Origin: DATARH01 sp035504075
GTDB lineage: Bacteria; Pseudomonadota; Alphaproteobacteria; ATCC43930; CGMCC-115725
Reading direction: 5' to 3'
DNA length: 21,623 nucleotides
Assembly (NCBI GenBank): GCA_035504075.1
Contig: DATJSO010000141.1
Location: forward strand, 1 to 21,623
Made by a program: the position numbers and the translations under genes
The notes under the pieces: model-generated
The model's input: the letters and a program-made list of their open reading frames with translations, nothing else
The model's database searches: none
Told to the model about the DNA's origin: nothing
Shown here: positions 7,507 through 14,218 of the stretch, in pieces
Layout of the letters: every line of letters begins with the position of its first letter
Numbering within the stretch: the first letter of the stretch is position 1

Positions 7507-8745
7507 ATGAGGCTGCCGCAGCAAAAATTCGCGCCCGAAGCGCCCTGCCCGCTCGACGGCGTGCGCGTTCTCGATCTGTCGCGTCTCGTCGCAGGCAACG
7601 CGGTTTCCTCGCAGCTTGCTGATTTCGGCGCCGAGGTGCTGAAGATCGAAGACCCGCAAAAAGGCGATCCGCTGCGCGCCTGGCAGACAAATGGCGTCAG
7701 CCTGTGGTGGAAGCTTTATGCCCGCAACAAGAAGAGCGTCGCGCTCTCGCTGCGCGAGCCGACGGGTCGCGAATTGCTGCTCGACCTCGCGTCGTCGGCC
7801 GAAGTGCTGATCGAGAATTTCCGCCCCGGCACGCTCGAAAACATGGGCCTCGGCCCCGCCGTACTCCTCGCACGCAACCCGCGCCTCGTCATCGTACGGG
7901 TGTCGGGCTGGGGGCAGGACGGACCGTACCGCGACCGCCCGGGTTTCGGCACCCTGGTCGAGAGCATGTCGGGCTATGCCGCGCGGACCGGCTTCCCGGA
8001 GCGCGAGCCGGTTTTGCCGCCGACCGCGCTTGCCGACATGGTGGCCGGGCTTTACGGCGCGTTTGCGGTCATGGTTGCGCTGCGCCGCGTCGAGGTCGAC
8101 GGCGACGCCGGCCAGGTCATCGACCTGCCGCTGCTCGACCCGCTGTTCTCTTTTGTCGCGGTCGAGGCGCCGATCTATCAGTTGACCGGCGAGGTGCGGC
8201 CGCGCACCGGCAGCCGCTCCGATATCACGACGCCGCGCAATGTCTTTCGCACGAAGGAGGGCCGCTACATTGGCATTTCCGCCTCGATCCAGGCGATGGC
8301 CGAACGGCTGTTCCGCGCGATCGGCCGGCCCGACATGATCGCCGACCCGCGTTTTCGCACGAATACAGACCGGGTGAAGAACGCCGAGGAATGCGAGGCG
8401 CCGATCGCCGAATTCATCGCCGCGCTCACCTTGCCTGAAAACATGGCCCTGTTCGAGGCGGCCGAAATCACGGCGGCGCCCGTCTACGACATCGATCAGT
8501 TCCTTGCGGACCCGCATGTCCGCGCGCGCGGCATCGTCGTCGAGATGCCGGACGCGGAGACCGGCCGGGTGGCAATGCACAATGTGATCCCGCGCCTTGC
8601 CGATACGCCCGGCCGGCTGCGCCTGCCGGCGCCGCGCCTTGGCGAACACACGGCAGAAATCCTGGGCCAATTCGGCATCGCGCCCGAGACGCTCGCCGCC
8701 CTCGCCCGCGACGGCGTCATCGGGTTGCCCGCGGCAGAGCAATGA
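7507..8745 (+). CDS. Class III (CaiB/BaiF) CoA-transferase
   Basis: Family III CoA-transferase of 412 aa that moves CoA between carboxylic acids through a covalent aspartyl-CoA intermediate. Family marks include GVRVLDLSRLVAGNAVSSQLADFGAEVLKIE at the N-terminus, NKKSVALSL, ADVLIENFRPG-like AEVLIENFRPGTL (99-110), VRVSGWGQDGPYRDRPGF, and the catalytic aspartate in TALADMVAGLYGA (D177, equivalent to Asp169 of formyl-CoA transferase). The C-terminal part carries the usual VYDIDQFLADPHVRARG segment. The substrate is not deducible. It begins 11 bases after gatB, and its stop overlaps by three bases (ATGA) the start of a short reading frame that looks like the signal peptide of the downstream DctP protein, implying that the two were once translationally coupled. 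Confidence 0.93.
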   Translation: MRLPQQKFAPEAPCPLDGVRVLDLSRLVAGNAVSSQLADFGAEVLKIEDPQKGDPLRAWQTNGVSLWWKLYARNKKSVALSLREPTGRELLLDLASSAEVLIENFRPGTLENMGLGPAVLLARNPRLVIVRVSGWGQDGPYRDRPGFGTLVESMSGYAARTGFPEREPVLPPTALADMVAGLYGAFAVMVALRRVEVDGDAGQVIDLPLLDPLFSFVAVEAPIYQLTGEVRPRTGSRSDITTPRNVFRTKEGRYIGISASIQAMAERLFRAIGRPDMIADPRFRTNTDRVKNAEECEAPIAEFIAALTLPENMALFEAAEITAAPVYDIDQFLADPHVRARGIVVEMPDAETGRVAMHNVIPRLADTPGRLRLPAPRLGEHTAEILGQFGIAPETLAALARDGVIGLPAAEQ

Positions 8746-8810
8746 AGCGCCTCTCGCGCGATCCCATAGCCGGTGCCTGCGGCACAGCGGCCATCCTCGG
8801 CTCGGCTTGA
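8742..8810 (+). pseudogene. Detached signal-peptide coding stretch of the DctP gene (in-frame TGA)
   Basis: A 22-codon reading frame starts at ATG 8742, overlapping the CoA-transferase stop as ATGA. It encodes a basic N-terminus followed by RDPIAGACGTAAILGSA, which looks like a Tat-type signal peptide (compare SRRDFIAGA in many alphaproteobacterial solute-binding proteins). It stops at TGA 8808-8810. The frame is the same as that of the DctP protein starting at 8829, with only six sense codons (QEVPAI) between. I infer that these were one gene, broken by a nonsense mutation or a sequencing error. Confidence 0.65.
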
Positions 8811-8811
8811 C

Positions 8812-8818
8812 AGGAGGT
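8812..8818 (+). promoter_or_regulatory. Strong Shine-Dalgarno AGGAGGT before DctP ATG 8829
   Basis: AGGAGGT lies 10 bases before the ATG at 8829, immediately after the TGA that ends the signal-peptide-like frame. It is a near-perfect ribosome site, so a leader-less DctP protein could be made from 8829. Whether this site is functional or simply codons of the formerly continuous gene cannot be told from sequence. Confidence 0.5.
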
Positions 8819-8828
8819 CCCCGCAATC

Positions 8829-9764
8829 ATGGCCATCGGCAAATCCGCCCGCTTTCATTACCGTCTCGGCGCGAACCAGCCGGTACACAGTCCGACGGCG
8901 CGCCGGCTCGTCGAGATGGCGGCGGCGATCGTGGCCGAAACCGACGGCGAGTTCCGCCTCGATGTCTATCCCGAGAGCCGGCTCGGCCCCGATCCGCAGA
9001 TGTTCGCCGACCTCACGAGGGGCGAACTCGAGTTTTACCTGTCGGGCGCGCTGCTCGACCGCATCGCACCGACCAGCGCCCTGCCGCTGATGCCGTTCGT
9101 GTTCCGCGACAGCGGGACGGTATTCGCGGCGCTCGACGGCGCGCTTGGCGACACGATCCGTCGCGAGATCACCGCCGGCGGCTTCCACGCCTTCCGCCAT
9201 ACCTGGCAGAACGGCTTTCACCACATCACGACCGCGACGCGACCCATTACAACCACGGGCGATTTCCGCGGCTTGAAGATCCGCACGCCGGGCGGCGAAA
9301 TCGCCGCCGATTTCTTCCGCACCCTCGGCGCCGAACCCGGCATGGTGCCGTTCAGCGGCATGTATGCGGCGCTGCAGGCCGGCAGGTTCGACGGCCAGAG
9401 CGATCCGCTCGGCGTCGTGCTGGCGCTGCGCCTCGATGAGGTGCAGCGTTACCTGAGCCTGACCGAGCACTGGTGGACGGGTTTTACGCTGCTCGCCCAC
9501 GGCGGCAGGTGGCAGGCGCTGCCGACGGCGATCCGCGAGGCCGTCGAACGCAACGCCGAGAAATTCGCGCTGCTGCAGCGCGCCGACATCGAGCAGATCA
9601 ACGCCACGGGCACTGCCGCGCTGACCGAGCGCGGCATGGTCGTCAACACCGCCGACGCCGTGCAGCTTCGCGGGGCGCTCGGCGATTTCTATCGGCGCTG
9701 GCAGGCAAAGAGCGACCCCGCCGCCTGGACCCTGCTGAACGAGGCCGCCGGCGGGATCACCTAA
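8829..9764 (+). CDS. TRAP transporter DctP-type solute-binding protein lacking its signal peptide
   Basis: DctP-family periplasmic solute receptor, 311 aa as readable. Family blocks are YRLGANQPVHSP near the N-terminus, VYPESRLGPDPQMFADLTRGELEF, FRGLKIRTPGGEIAADFFRTLGAEP with R152 at the position that binds the substrate carboxylate in DctP proteins, PFSGMYAALQAGRFDGQSDP, and EVQRYLSLTEHWWTGF. The mature domain looks complete, but the protein begins MAIGKSARFHYRLG with no signal peptide, and a receptor left in the cytoplasm could not serve a TRAP transporter. The missing leader is visible in frame upstream, ended by TGA (see 8742-8810). No TRAP membrane genes (DctQ/DctM) are present. It follows the CoA-transferase, so the ligand may be a carboxylic acid that is then activated to a CoA ester. 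Confidence 0.82.
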   Translation: MAIGKSARFHYRLGANQPVHSPTARRLVEMAAAIVAETDGEFRLDVYPESRLGPDPQMFADLTRGELEFYLSGALLDRIAPTSALPLMPFVFRDSGTVFAALDGALGDTIRREITAGGFHAFRHTWQNGFHHITTATRPITTTGDFRGLKIRTPGGEIAADFFRTLGAEPGMVPFSGMYAALQAGRFDGQSDPLGVVLALRLDEVQRYLSLTEHWWTGFTLLAHGGRWQALPTAIREAVERNAEKFALLQRADIEQINATGTAALTERGMVVNTADAVQLRGALGDFYRRWQAKSDPAAWTLLNEAAGGIT

Positions 9765-9769
9765 ATCGC

Positions 9770-10090
9770 CTAAGAAGCCTTGCCGTCGTCGACATTGAGG
9801 ATTTCGATGCAGGGAGGTGCCGTCAATACCTCGCTGAACGCGTGCATCCAGTCGCCGGTCTCCTCGCGCGAGCCGATGCCCCGCTGGCGGAACTGATCGA
9901 GCTGATCGAGTTTCTGCAGTTCGACCTCGAATTGCAGTGCAGCACCGTCACCCTTGCCGCGGGTCAACGGCACGAGAAGGCGGGCGGCGAGACCCTGGCC
10001 GCGCGCCGCATCGACCTCCTTGCGGATAAAGTCGATCGCGCGCCGCCGATCGACGGGCTGTACATCATAGGAGAAACGCGCCAAGTACAT
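9770..10090 (-). CDS. Hypothetical protein, 106 aa
   Basis: Small soluble protein that I do not recognise. The ATG at 10090 (MYLARFSYDVQPV) is preferred over a longer frame beginning at 10162, whose extra N-terminus is a low-complexity arginine run; GGGAG lies upstream of the chosen ATG. The sequence is mixed alpha/beta: an N-terminal strand YLARFSYDV, a helix DRRRAIDFIRKEVDAARGQG, a strand ALQFEVELQ, and a C-terminal TAPPCIEILNVDD. No signal peptide, membrane segment or cofactor motif is seen. The opening strand and length would suit a dimeric alpha/beta barrel, but this is only an impression. It converges on the DctP gene, with five bases between stops, and lies downstream of the YflT-like gene on the same strand. 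Confidence 0.65.
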   Translation of the reverse strand: MYLARFSYDVQPVDRRRAIDFIRKEVDAARGQGLAARLLVPLTRGKGDGAALQFEVELQKLDQLDQFRQRGIGSREETGDWMHAFSEVLTAPPCIEILNVDDGKAS

Positions 10091-10168
10091 GGACCAGCTC
10101 CCATCCCGGGTTGCGGCCGGCGGGCAATGAAACCGCCGCCTTCGCCGGCCTCTCCTGGTCAACGCCCG

Positions 10169-10534
10169 CTAAAGCACGTCGTGACCGAGCGCGGTGCCCT
10201 CTTCGGGTGACACGACGCGAATCTTGATCGGCGCGTATTGGCGGATCGTGCTGACCGCCAGGTCGGCTTCGCGCTCCTCATGTGCCCGCACAAAGACCGC
10301 CGTTTCGCCGTTGTGAATGTACGGCGCATAGGTGCGCTGCACATCGCCGACGACGAACGGATCGACCTCGAAAGCCGCCAGTTCGGCTGTGACGACCGCC
10401 GGCTTCGGCGCCGTCTCGCGCAACATCATCAATGTAATATCGCGTGCTGGCAGCCCTTCGGTCTTCAGCCGGTTGACGGCATCCTCGGCGGTGCCTTTCG
10501 ATTCGAACAAGCCGACAACGAATTTCTGCGCCAT
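10169..10534 (-). CDS. YflT-like (general stress protein 17M) domain protein
   Basis: Protein of 121 aa starting MAQKFVVGLFESKGTAEDAVNRL. This N-terminal layout (a strand ending VGLF, then a helix of the type xxAExAVxxLxxxGxxxxDI) resembles the small domain found in Bacillus general stress protein 17M/YflT and in many proteobacterial hypothetical proteins. A second half with the strand AVFVRAHEEREADLAVSTIRQY may be a repeat of the same fold. The biochemical role of the family is unknown. The ATG at 10534 has GGAGGGATT a few bases upstream, which decides it over the longer frame from 10618. No signal peptide is seen. It probably shares a transcript with the 106-aa gene 78 bases downstream. Confidence 0.7.
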   Translation of the reverse strand: MAQKFVVGLFESKGTAEDAVNRLKTEGLPARDITLMMLRETAPKPAVVTAELAAFEVDPFVVGDVQRTYAPYIHNGETAVFVRAHEEREADLAVSTIRQYAPIKIRVVSPEEGTALGHDVL

Positions 10535-10630
10535 GACAATCCCTCCGCGGCCGTTGCGCCGCTCATTCAACGGTCGTGACGCGTCGAGGGTTGCGGCGGC
10601 GCAGCAGAACTGCGGCACGCGGTTCGCAGA

Positions 10631-11314
10631 TTACCGGCCGCGGGCCGGCGCGGCCGCCGGCTCGGCCGGTTCGGCGGCGCGGGCATGCGCCGCGATATAG
10701 GCATCGACATGGCCGGAGAGCATCTCGGCGCTGTCGATAAAGAAATGGTCGGCGCCGGGGATCTTGCGGAACTCGATCTTGATGTCGCGCTGATGCGACA
10801 GCTTGTGGACGAGCTTTTGCACCGAGTCCGGCGGCACCGAAGTGTCCTGGTCGCCGTGCAGGATGAGGCCCGACGACGGGCATGGCGCAAGAAAGCTGAA
10901 ATCGTAGTTGTTGGCCGGCGGCGCCACCGAGATGAACGCCTCGATCTCCGGCCGCCGCATCAACAGCTGCATGCCGATCCAGGCGCCGAACGAATAACCC
11001 GCGACCCAGCAGGACACCGCATTCGGGTTGTAGCCCTGCAGCCAGTCGAGCGCTGCCGCGGCATCGGCCAGTTCGCCCTCGCCGCGGTCAAAGCTGCCCT
11101 GGCTGCGTCCGACCCCGCGGAAATTGAAACGCAGCGTCGAAAATCCGCGACGCACAAAGCCTTGGTAAAGAGTGTAGACGATCTTGTTGTTCATCGTCCC
11201 GCCGTGCAGCGGGTGCGGATGCAGCACCAGCGCAATCGGCGCGGTGCCGCCGCGGGCGTGATGATAGCGGCCCTCGATGCGCCCTTCCGGGCCATTGATA
11301 ATCACGTCAGGCAT
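10631..11314 (-). CDS. Alpha/beta hydrolase (COG2945-type)
   Basis: Serine hydrolase of the alpha/beta fold, about 227 aa. The nucleophile elbow GYSFGAW has Ser at about 108, the acid is probably D157 in HGDQDTSVPP, and the catalytic His is in GADHFF (about 190). The oxyanion-side block LHPHPLHGGTMNNKIV and STLRFNFRGVGRSQGSFDRGEGE are the hallmark of the small COG2945 hydrolases found next to diverse genes in Alphaproteobacteria. The natural substrate is unknown; esterase or thioesterase activity is plausible. The C-terminus ends in an Ala/Pro-rich tail. The ATG at 11314 has only a weak ribosome site. It is divergent from cysE across about 190 bases. Confidence 0.88.
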   Translation of the reverse strand: MPDVIINGPEGRIEGRYHHARGGTAPIALVLHPHPLHGGTMNNKIVYTLYQGFVRRGFSTLRFNFRGVGRSQGSFDRGEGELADAAAALDWLQGYNPNAVSCWVAGYSFGAWIGMQLLMRRPEIEAFISVAPPANNYDFSFLAPCPSSGLILHGDQDTSVPPDSVQKLVHKLSHQRDIKIEFRKIPGADHFFIDSAEMLSGHVDAYIAAHARAAEPAEPAAAPARGR

Positions 11315-11487
11315 GATGGACCGGGCCTAATTCCAACCGATCTACTCAAATATGCGCCCCGTGTGTCGACTGCAATCTGCCTGCCTTGGTCCGCAATACT
11401 TGATCTGCCAAGTCGGGCAATTATATGCTCGCTGCCGGGCTGCGCGGCCGCGACCGCCGCCGGCCCGGCATCGCAGGAGCGCGCGGT

Positions 11488-11493
11488 TATAAT
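11488..11493 (+). promoter_or_regulatory. Candidate -10 element for cysE
   Basis: A perfect TATAAT stands in an AT-rich patch of an otherwise GC-rich region, ending 12 bases before the cysE ATG. A transcript would start near 11500, giving a leader of only a few bases. The expected -35 position (about 11465-11470, CCGGCA) is a poor match, so the promoter may depend on an activator or be weak. The rest of the 11315-11505 divergent region has only a weak CTTGG/CCAAG inverted repeat (11385-11412). Confidence 0.4.
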
Positions 11494-11505
11494 ATAGTGA
11501 CTCCT

Positions 11506-12246
11506 ATGCTTTTCAAAAACCTTCGCGAGGAAATCGACGCAACCCTCGCCCGCGATCCGGCCGCCCGGTCGCGGTTGGAAGTGGTGCTGTGCTATCCGGG
11601 CTTTCAGGTGCTGCTGTTTCATCGCGCGGCGCATTGGCTGTGGCAACGCCATTGGCATCTGGCCGGCCGCTTTGTCGCGCATCTGGGGCGCATTCTCACG
11701 GCGATCGACATCCACCCCGGCGCCCGCATCGGCAATCGGCTCTTCATCGACCATGGCATCGGCGTCGTGATCGGCGAGACCGCGGAGATCGGCGACGACT
11801 GCACGCTCTATCAGGGCGTCACGCTGGGCGGCACGCGGCCCTCGGCCGACCAGGCCGGGCAGAAGCGCCATCCGACGATCGGCAACGGCTGCATCATCAG
11901 TTCCAACGCACAGATCCTGGGGCCGTTCAAGGTCGGCGACGGCGCTCGTATCGGCGCCGCCGCGGTCGTGCTGCGCGAAGTGCCGCCGGGCGCGACGATG
12001 GTCGGCAACCCGGCGCGCCAGGTCGCCCGGCGCACCCCGTCGCTGGAGCCGCGGCCGGCCTTCGAACCGTACGGCGTCACCGGCGACATTCCCGATCCGA
12101 TCGCCCGCGCGCTGAACGGGCTGGTCGACGAGGTCACCAGCCTGCGTGCCCGCGTCGCCGAACTCGAACGCGATGCGGCCGGCAAGCCCGGCGTCGAGGC
12201 GGAGGCGAGCGGCCCCGCAGAGCCGGCGATGAGAGCAGTGTCGTGA
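11506..12246 (+). CDS. cysE: Serine O-acetyltransferase
   Basis: Serine acetyltransferase of 246 aa, which acetylates serine to O-acetylserine, the first dedicated step of cysteine synthesis. Visible parts are the N-terminal helical region (NLREEIDATLARDPAARSRLE, YPGFQVLLFHRAAHWLW), the left-handed beta-helix from about 65 on with DIHPGARIG, IDHGIGVVIGETAEIGDDCTLYQGVTLGG, KRHPTIGNGCIISSNAQILGP, and VVLREVPPGATMVGNPAR. The C-terminus is extended by about 50 residues with a short coiled coil (LNGLVDEVTSLRARVAELE), which some alphaproteobacterial EpsC/CysE forms have. The ATG at 11506 fits family N-termini, but there is no ribosome site at a usable distance: AGGAG at 11475-11479 is 26 bases away. 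An in-frame GTG lies at 11497. Confidence 0.93.
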   Translation: MLFKNLREEIDATLARDPAARSRLEVVLCYPGFQVLLFHRAAHWLWQRHWHLAGRFVAHLGRILTAIDIHPGARIGNRLFIDHGIGVVIGETAEIGDDCTLYQGVTLGGTRPSADQAGQKRHPTIGNGCIISSNAQILGPFKVGDGARIGAAAVVLREVPPGATMVGNPARQVARRTPSLEPRPAFEPYGVTGDIPDPIARALNGLVDEVTSLRARVAELERDAAGKPGVEAEASGPAEPAMRAVS

Positions 12247-12286
12247 AATCGCAATCGCCGCATGGCAGCCGCGCGTGGCGCTGCCG

Positions 12287-12598
12287 CTACCGGACGGTCT
12301 GGATGACCTCAAACCCCTCAAACTCGGGATGGCCCAGGTAGAGCGGCCGGTTGTCGCCCGCCGAGCGATGCGCGAGCCGGAACGCCTCTGAACGGGTCCA
12401 GGCCTCGAAATCGGCGCGGCTGCGCCAGATCGTGTGCGACGAATAGAGAACGTGGTCGTCGCGCTCGGGACCGCGCAACAGGTGGAATTCGACAAAGCCC
12501 GGCACGTCGTGCAGGTGCGTATCGCGTGAGGTCCATACCCGCTCGAATGCCGCCTCGGCGCCGGGGATCACCTTGAACCGGTTCATCGCGATAAACAT
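12287..12598 (-). CDS. ABM-domain monooxygenase, IsdG-like heme-degrading candidate
   Basis: Protein of 103 aa forming one antibiotic-biosynthesis-monooxygenase (dimeric alpha/beta barrel) domain. It begins MFIAMNRFKVIPG and carries FVEFHLLRGPE, ADFEAWTRSEAFRLAH and a LYLGHPEFEGFEV tail. N6, W67 and H77 line up in position with the Asn-Trp-His triad of IsdG/IsdI/HmoA-type heme monooxygenases, which open the porphyrin ring to release iron. That makes heme degradation the best guess; many ABM proteins have other roles. It lies 94 bases downstream of hpd on the same strand, with only a weak ribosome site, and converges on cysE. No Fur box or heme-uptake gene is seen. Confidence 0.8.
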   Translation of the reverse strand: MFIAMNRFKVIPGAEAAFERVWTSRDTHLHDVPGFVEFHLLRGPERDDHVLYSSHTIWRSRADFEAWTRSEAFRLAHRSAGDNRPLYLGHPEFEGFEVIQTVR

Positions 12599-12680
12599 TG
12601 GCTTCTGCTGCCCTGCTGATGCCGCGGCCTGCGGACCTGGGGCGAGAGATCACATCTCGGCCGCCTGGAGCAAGCGCCTT

Positions 12681-12705
12681 TCCGGCCGGCCATCACCCGG
12701 CCGGA
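12681..12705 (-). terminator. Hairpin enclosing the hpd stop codon
   Basis: TCCGGCCGG (12681-12689) and CCGGCCGGA (12697-12705) form a perfect 9-bp stem whose 7-base loop contains the hpd stop codon (12693-12695). On the hpd mRNA the stem can extend by G-U pairs. No T-run follows, so it is not a standard intrinsic terminator. It may block 3' exonucleases, slow translation termination, or reduce read-through into the ABM gene. Confidence 0.45.
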
Positions 12706-13760
12706 GGGGCGAGGACGCCGCGGCGGATCTGGTCGCGCTCGATCGACTCGAACAAGGCGCGGAAATTGCCTTCGCCGAACCCCTCATTTCCTTTGCGCTG
12801 GATGATCTCGAAAAAGATCGGACCGATCACCGTGTCGGTGAAAATCTGCAAGAGCAGACCCTGGCCCGCGGCCGGTGCGCCGTCGATCAGGATCTGGTCG
12901 CGGCTGAGACGCGCCGCGTCCTCACCGTGACCGGGCAGCCGCGCCTCGACGGCCTCGTAATATGTCTCAGGCACCGCCATGAAGCCGATGCCGCCGGCGC
13001 GCAACGCCTCGACGGTGCGGTAGATATCGCCGGTCGCCAGCGCAATGTGCTGGATGCCCTCGCCGCGATAGGCTTCCAGGTATTCGGCGATCTGCGACTT
13101 GTCGTCGGCGCTTTCGTTGATCGGAATGCGGATCTTGCCGTCGGGGCTGGTCATCGCCTGCGAGCGCAGCCCGGTCAACTTGCCTTCAATGTCGAAATGG
13201 CGGATCTCGCGGAAATTGAAGAGCCGTTCATAAAACTCGGCCCACAGCCGCATGCGGCCCTTGTGAACATTGTGGGTCAGATGGTCGATGCCGGTCAGCC
13301 CGACGCCCGCCGGCGCCGGATCGCCGACGAGCGGCACGAAATCGACATCGTAGATCGTGCGCTCGCCGTAGCGGTCGACAAGATAAATAAGGCTGCCGCC
13401 GATCCCCTCGATCGCCGGAATATTGAGTTCCATCGGTCCGACCTTGCCGGCGACTGGCTTGGCGCCGAGCTTCAAGGCGCGTTCGTAGGCCCTGCTGGCG
13501 CTCTTTACGCGGAATGCGATCGCGCAGACCGAAGGCCCATGCAGCCGCGCAAAGGCCTGCGCGAAGCTTTCGGGCTCGGCGTTGAGGATGAAATTGACAT
13601 CGCCCTGCTTGTACAGCGAAACGCTTTTCGAGCGGTGCCGTGCCGCCCTGACAAAACCCATGCGCTCGAACAACGCGCCGAGTGCCACGGGATCGGGGCC
13701 GGTGTATTCGACAAACTCGAACCCGTCCGTCCCCATCGGGTTGTTCCAAAGATCGGCCAT
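12693..13760 (-). CDS. hpd: 4-hydroxyphenylpyruvate dioxygenase
   Basis: Non-heme Fe(II) dioxygenase of 355 aa that turns 4-hydroxyphenylpyruvate into homogentisate in tyrosine catabolism. Two vicinal-oxygen-chelate halves are visible. The metal ligands are H160 (GIDHLTHNV), H238 (GIQHIALAT) and E318 (IGPIFFEIIQR), followed by the diagnostic GNEGFGEGNFRALFESIERDQ. Length is normal for the bacterial enzyme. The ATG at 13760 is preceded by AGGAGG; a longer frame from 13832 adds an arginine-rich stretch and is not supported. Homogentisate dioxygenase (hmgA) and fumarylacetoacetase are not in the window, so homogentisate must be used by genes elsewhere. It likely shares a transcript with the ABM gene. 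Confidence 0.96.
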   Translation of the reverse strand: MADLWNNPMGTDGFEFVEYTGPDPVALGALFERMGFVRAARHRSKSVSLYKQGDVNFILNAEPESFAQAFARLHGPSVCAIAFRVKSASRAYERALKLGAKPVAGKVGPMELNIPAIEGIGGSLIYLVDRYGERTIYDVDFVPLVGDPAPAGVGLTGIDHLTHNVHKGRMRLWAEFYERLFNFREIRHFDIEGKLTGLRSQAMTSPDGKIRIPINESADDKSQIAEYLEAYRGEGIQHIALATGDIYRTVEALRAGGIGFMAVPETYYEAVEARLPGHGEDAARLSRDQILIDGAPAAGQGLLLQIFTDTVIGPIFFEIIQRKGNEGFGEGNFRALFESIERDQIRRGVLAPPAG

Positions 13761-13887
13761 CCGCCGCCTCCTGCTCCAGGCTCCCGATGTGGTGCCGGCC
13801 GCAAGATTGCCAAGGCTCGATCGGAACCGCACCGCGGTGGCGCGGGTTTGATTCAGTGACTATCGATCCATCCGGAGGGTTTTTGTG

Positions 13888-14043
13888 ATGCCCGATCGAG
13901 ACCGCACCGAGACCCCGCAACGCGACAGCAGCAAACAGCCGATCGTCGGCCGCGACGTGCCGGACGAAAGCAAGGAGCGGCACACCGAGATCGCGGTCGA
14001 AGAAGGCAAGCGGACAGACGAAGCGAGCGAGGACGAACGCTAG
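13888..14043 (+). CDS. Hypothetical 51-aa highly charged microprotein
   Basis: Small open frame of 51 codons starting MPDRDRTETPQRDSS and ending TDEASEDER, with GGAGGG eight bases before the ATG, a very good ribosome site. The product is strongly hydrophilic, with Asp, Glu, Lys and Arg making up about half of it, and contains no Cys, Trp, Phe, Tyr or Leu, so it should be intrinsically disordered. I recognise no family. It is divergent from hpd (127 bases apart) and followed at once by a REP-like element. Support is the ribosome site and the absence of any competing gene; coding is not proven. Confidence 0.55.
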   Translation: MPDRDRTETPQRDSSKQPIVGRDVPDESKERHTEIAVEEGKRTDEASEDER

Positions 14044-14080
14044 GCCAAGCAGCCTCACATTGATCGGAAGCAACTCGCCT

Positions 14081-14146
14081 CCTCGTCACCCGCGGGCTTG
14101 ACCCGCGGGTCTGGAGATGGCCGGGTCAAGCCCGGCCCTGACGAGG
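14081..14146. repeat. Cloverleaf REP-like palindromic element (copy type 1)
   Basis: Outer stem CCTCGTCA (14081-14088) pairs perfectly with TGACGAGG (14139-14146). Inside are two hairpins: CCCGCGGG-CTTGA-CCCGCGGG (14089-14109) and GGCCGGG-TCAAG-CCCGGCC (14119-14137). The GGGCTTGACCC / GGGTCAAGCCC cores are the style of dispersed intergenic palindromes common in Alphaproteobacteria. It lies after the 51-aa frame and before the tail of the diiron operon, between convergent transcripts, where it could end both. Confidence 0.8.
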
Positions 14147-14218
14147 GGAAATTCTTGCAGGCGCCGGGCGTTCTGCCGGCTGCAGTGCGCGTCAGGCCGG
14201 GTGTGGCTGGCCCGCAGC

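Noticed and set aside
4874..7690. 938-codon open frame on the minus strand
   Set aside because: It lies antisense to the complete denD and gatB genes; its product is rich in Arg, Ala and Asp without any motif, as expected from GC-rich shadow frames.
8755..8828. CRISPR, tRNA or riboswitch structure in intergenic gaps, checked throughout the window
   Set aside because: No direct repeats with spacers, no tRNA cloverleaf with conserved T-loop, and no known riboswitch core were recognised in any gap.
13830..13839. CACCGCGGTG palindrome between hpd and the 51-aa gene as operator
   Set aside because: Short GC-only palindromes are frequent by chance in this composition and nothing else supports it.
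12573..13859. 428-codon plus-strand frame
   Set aside because: Antisense to hpd, whose metal ligands and family motifs are certain; no recognisable domain in the antisense product.
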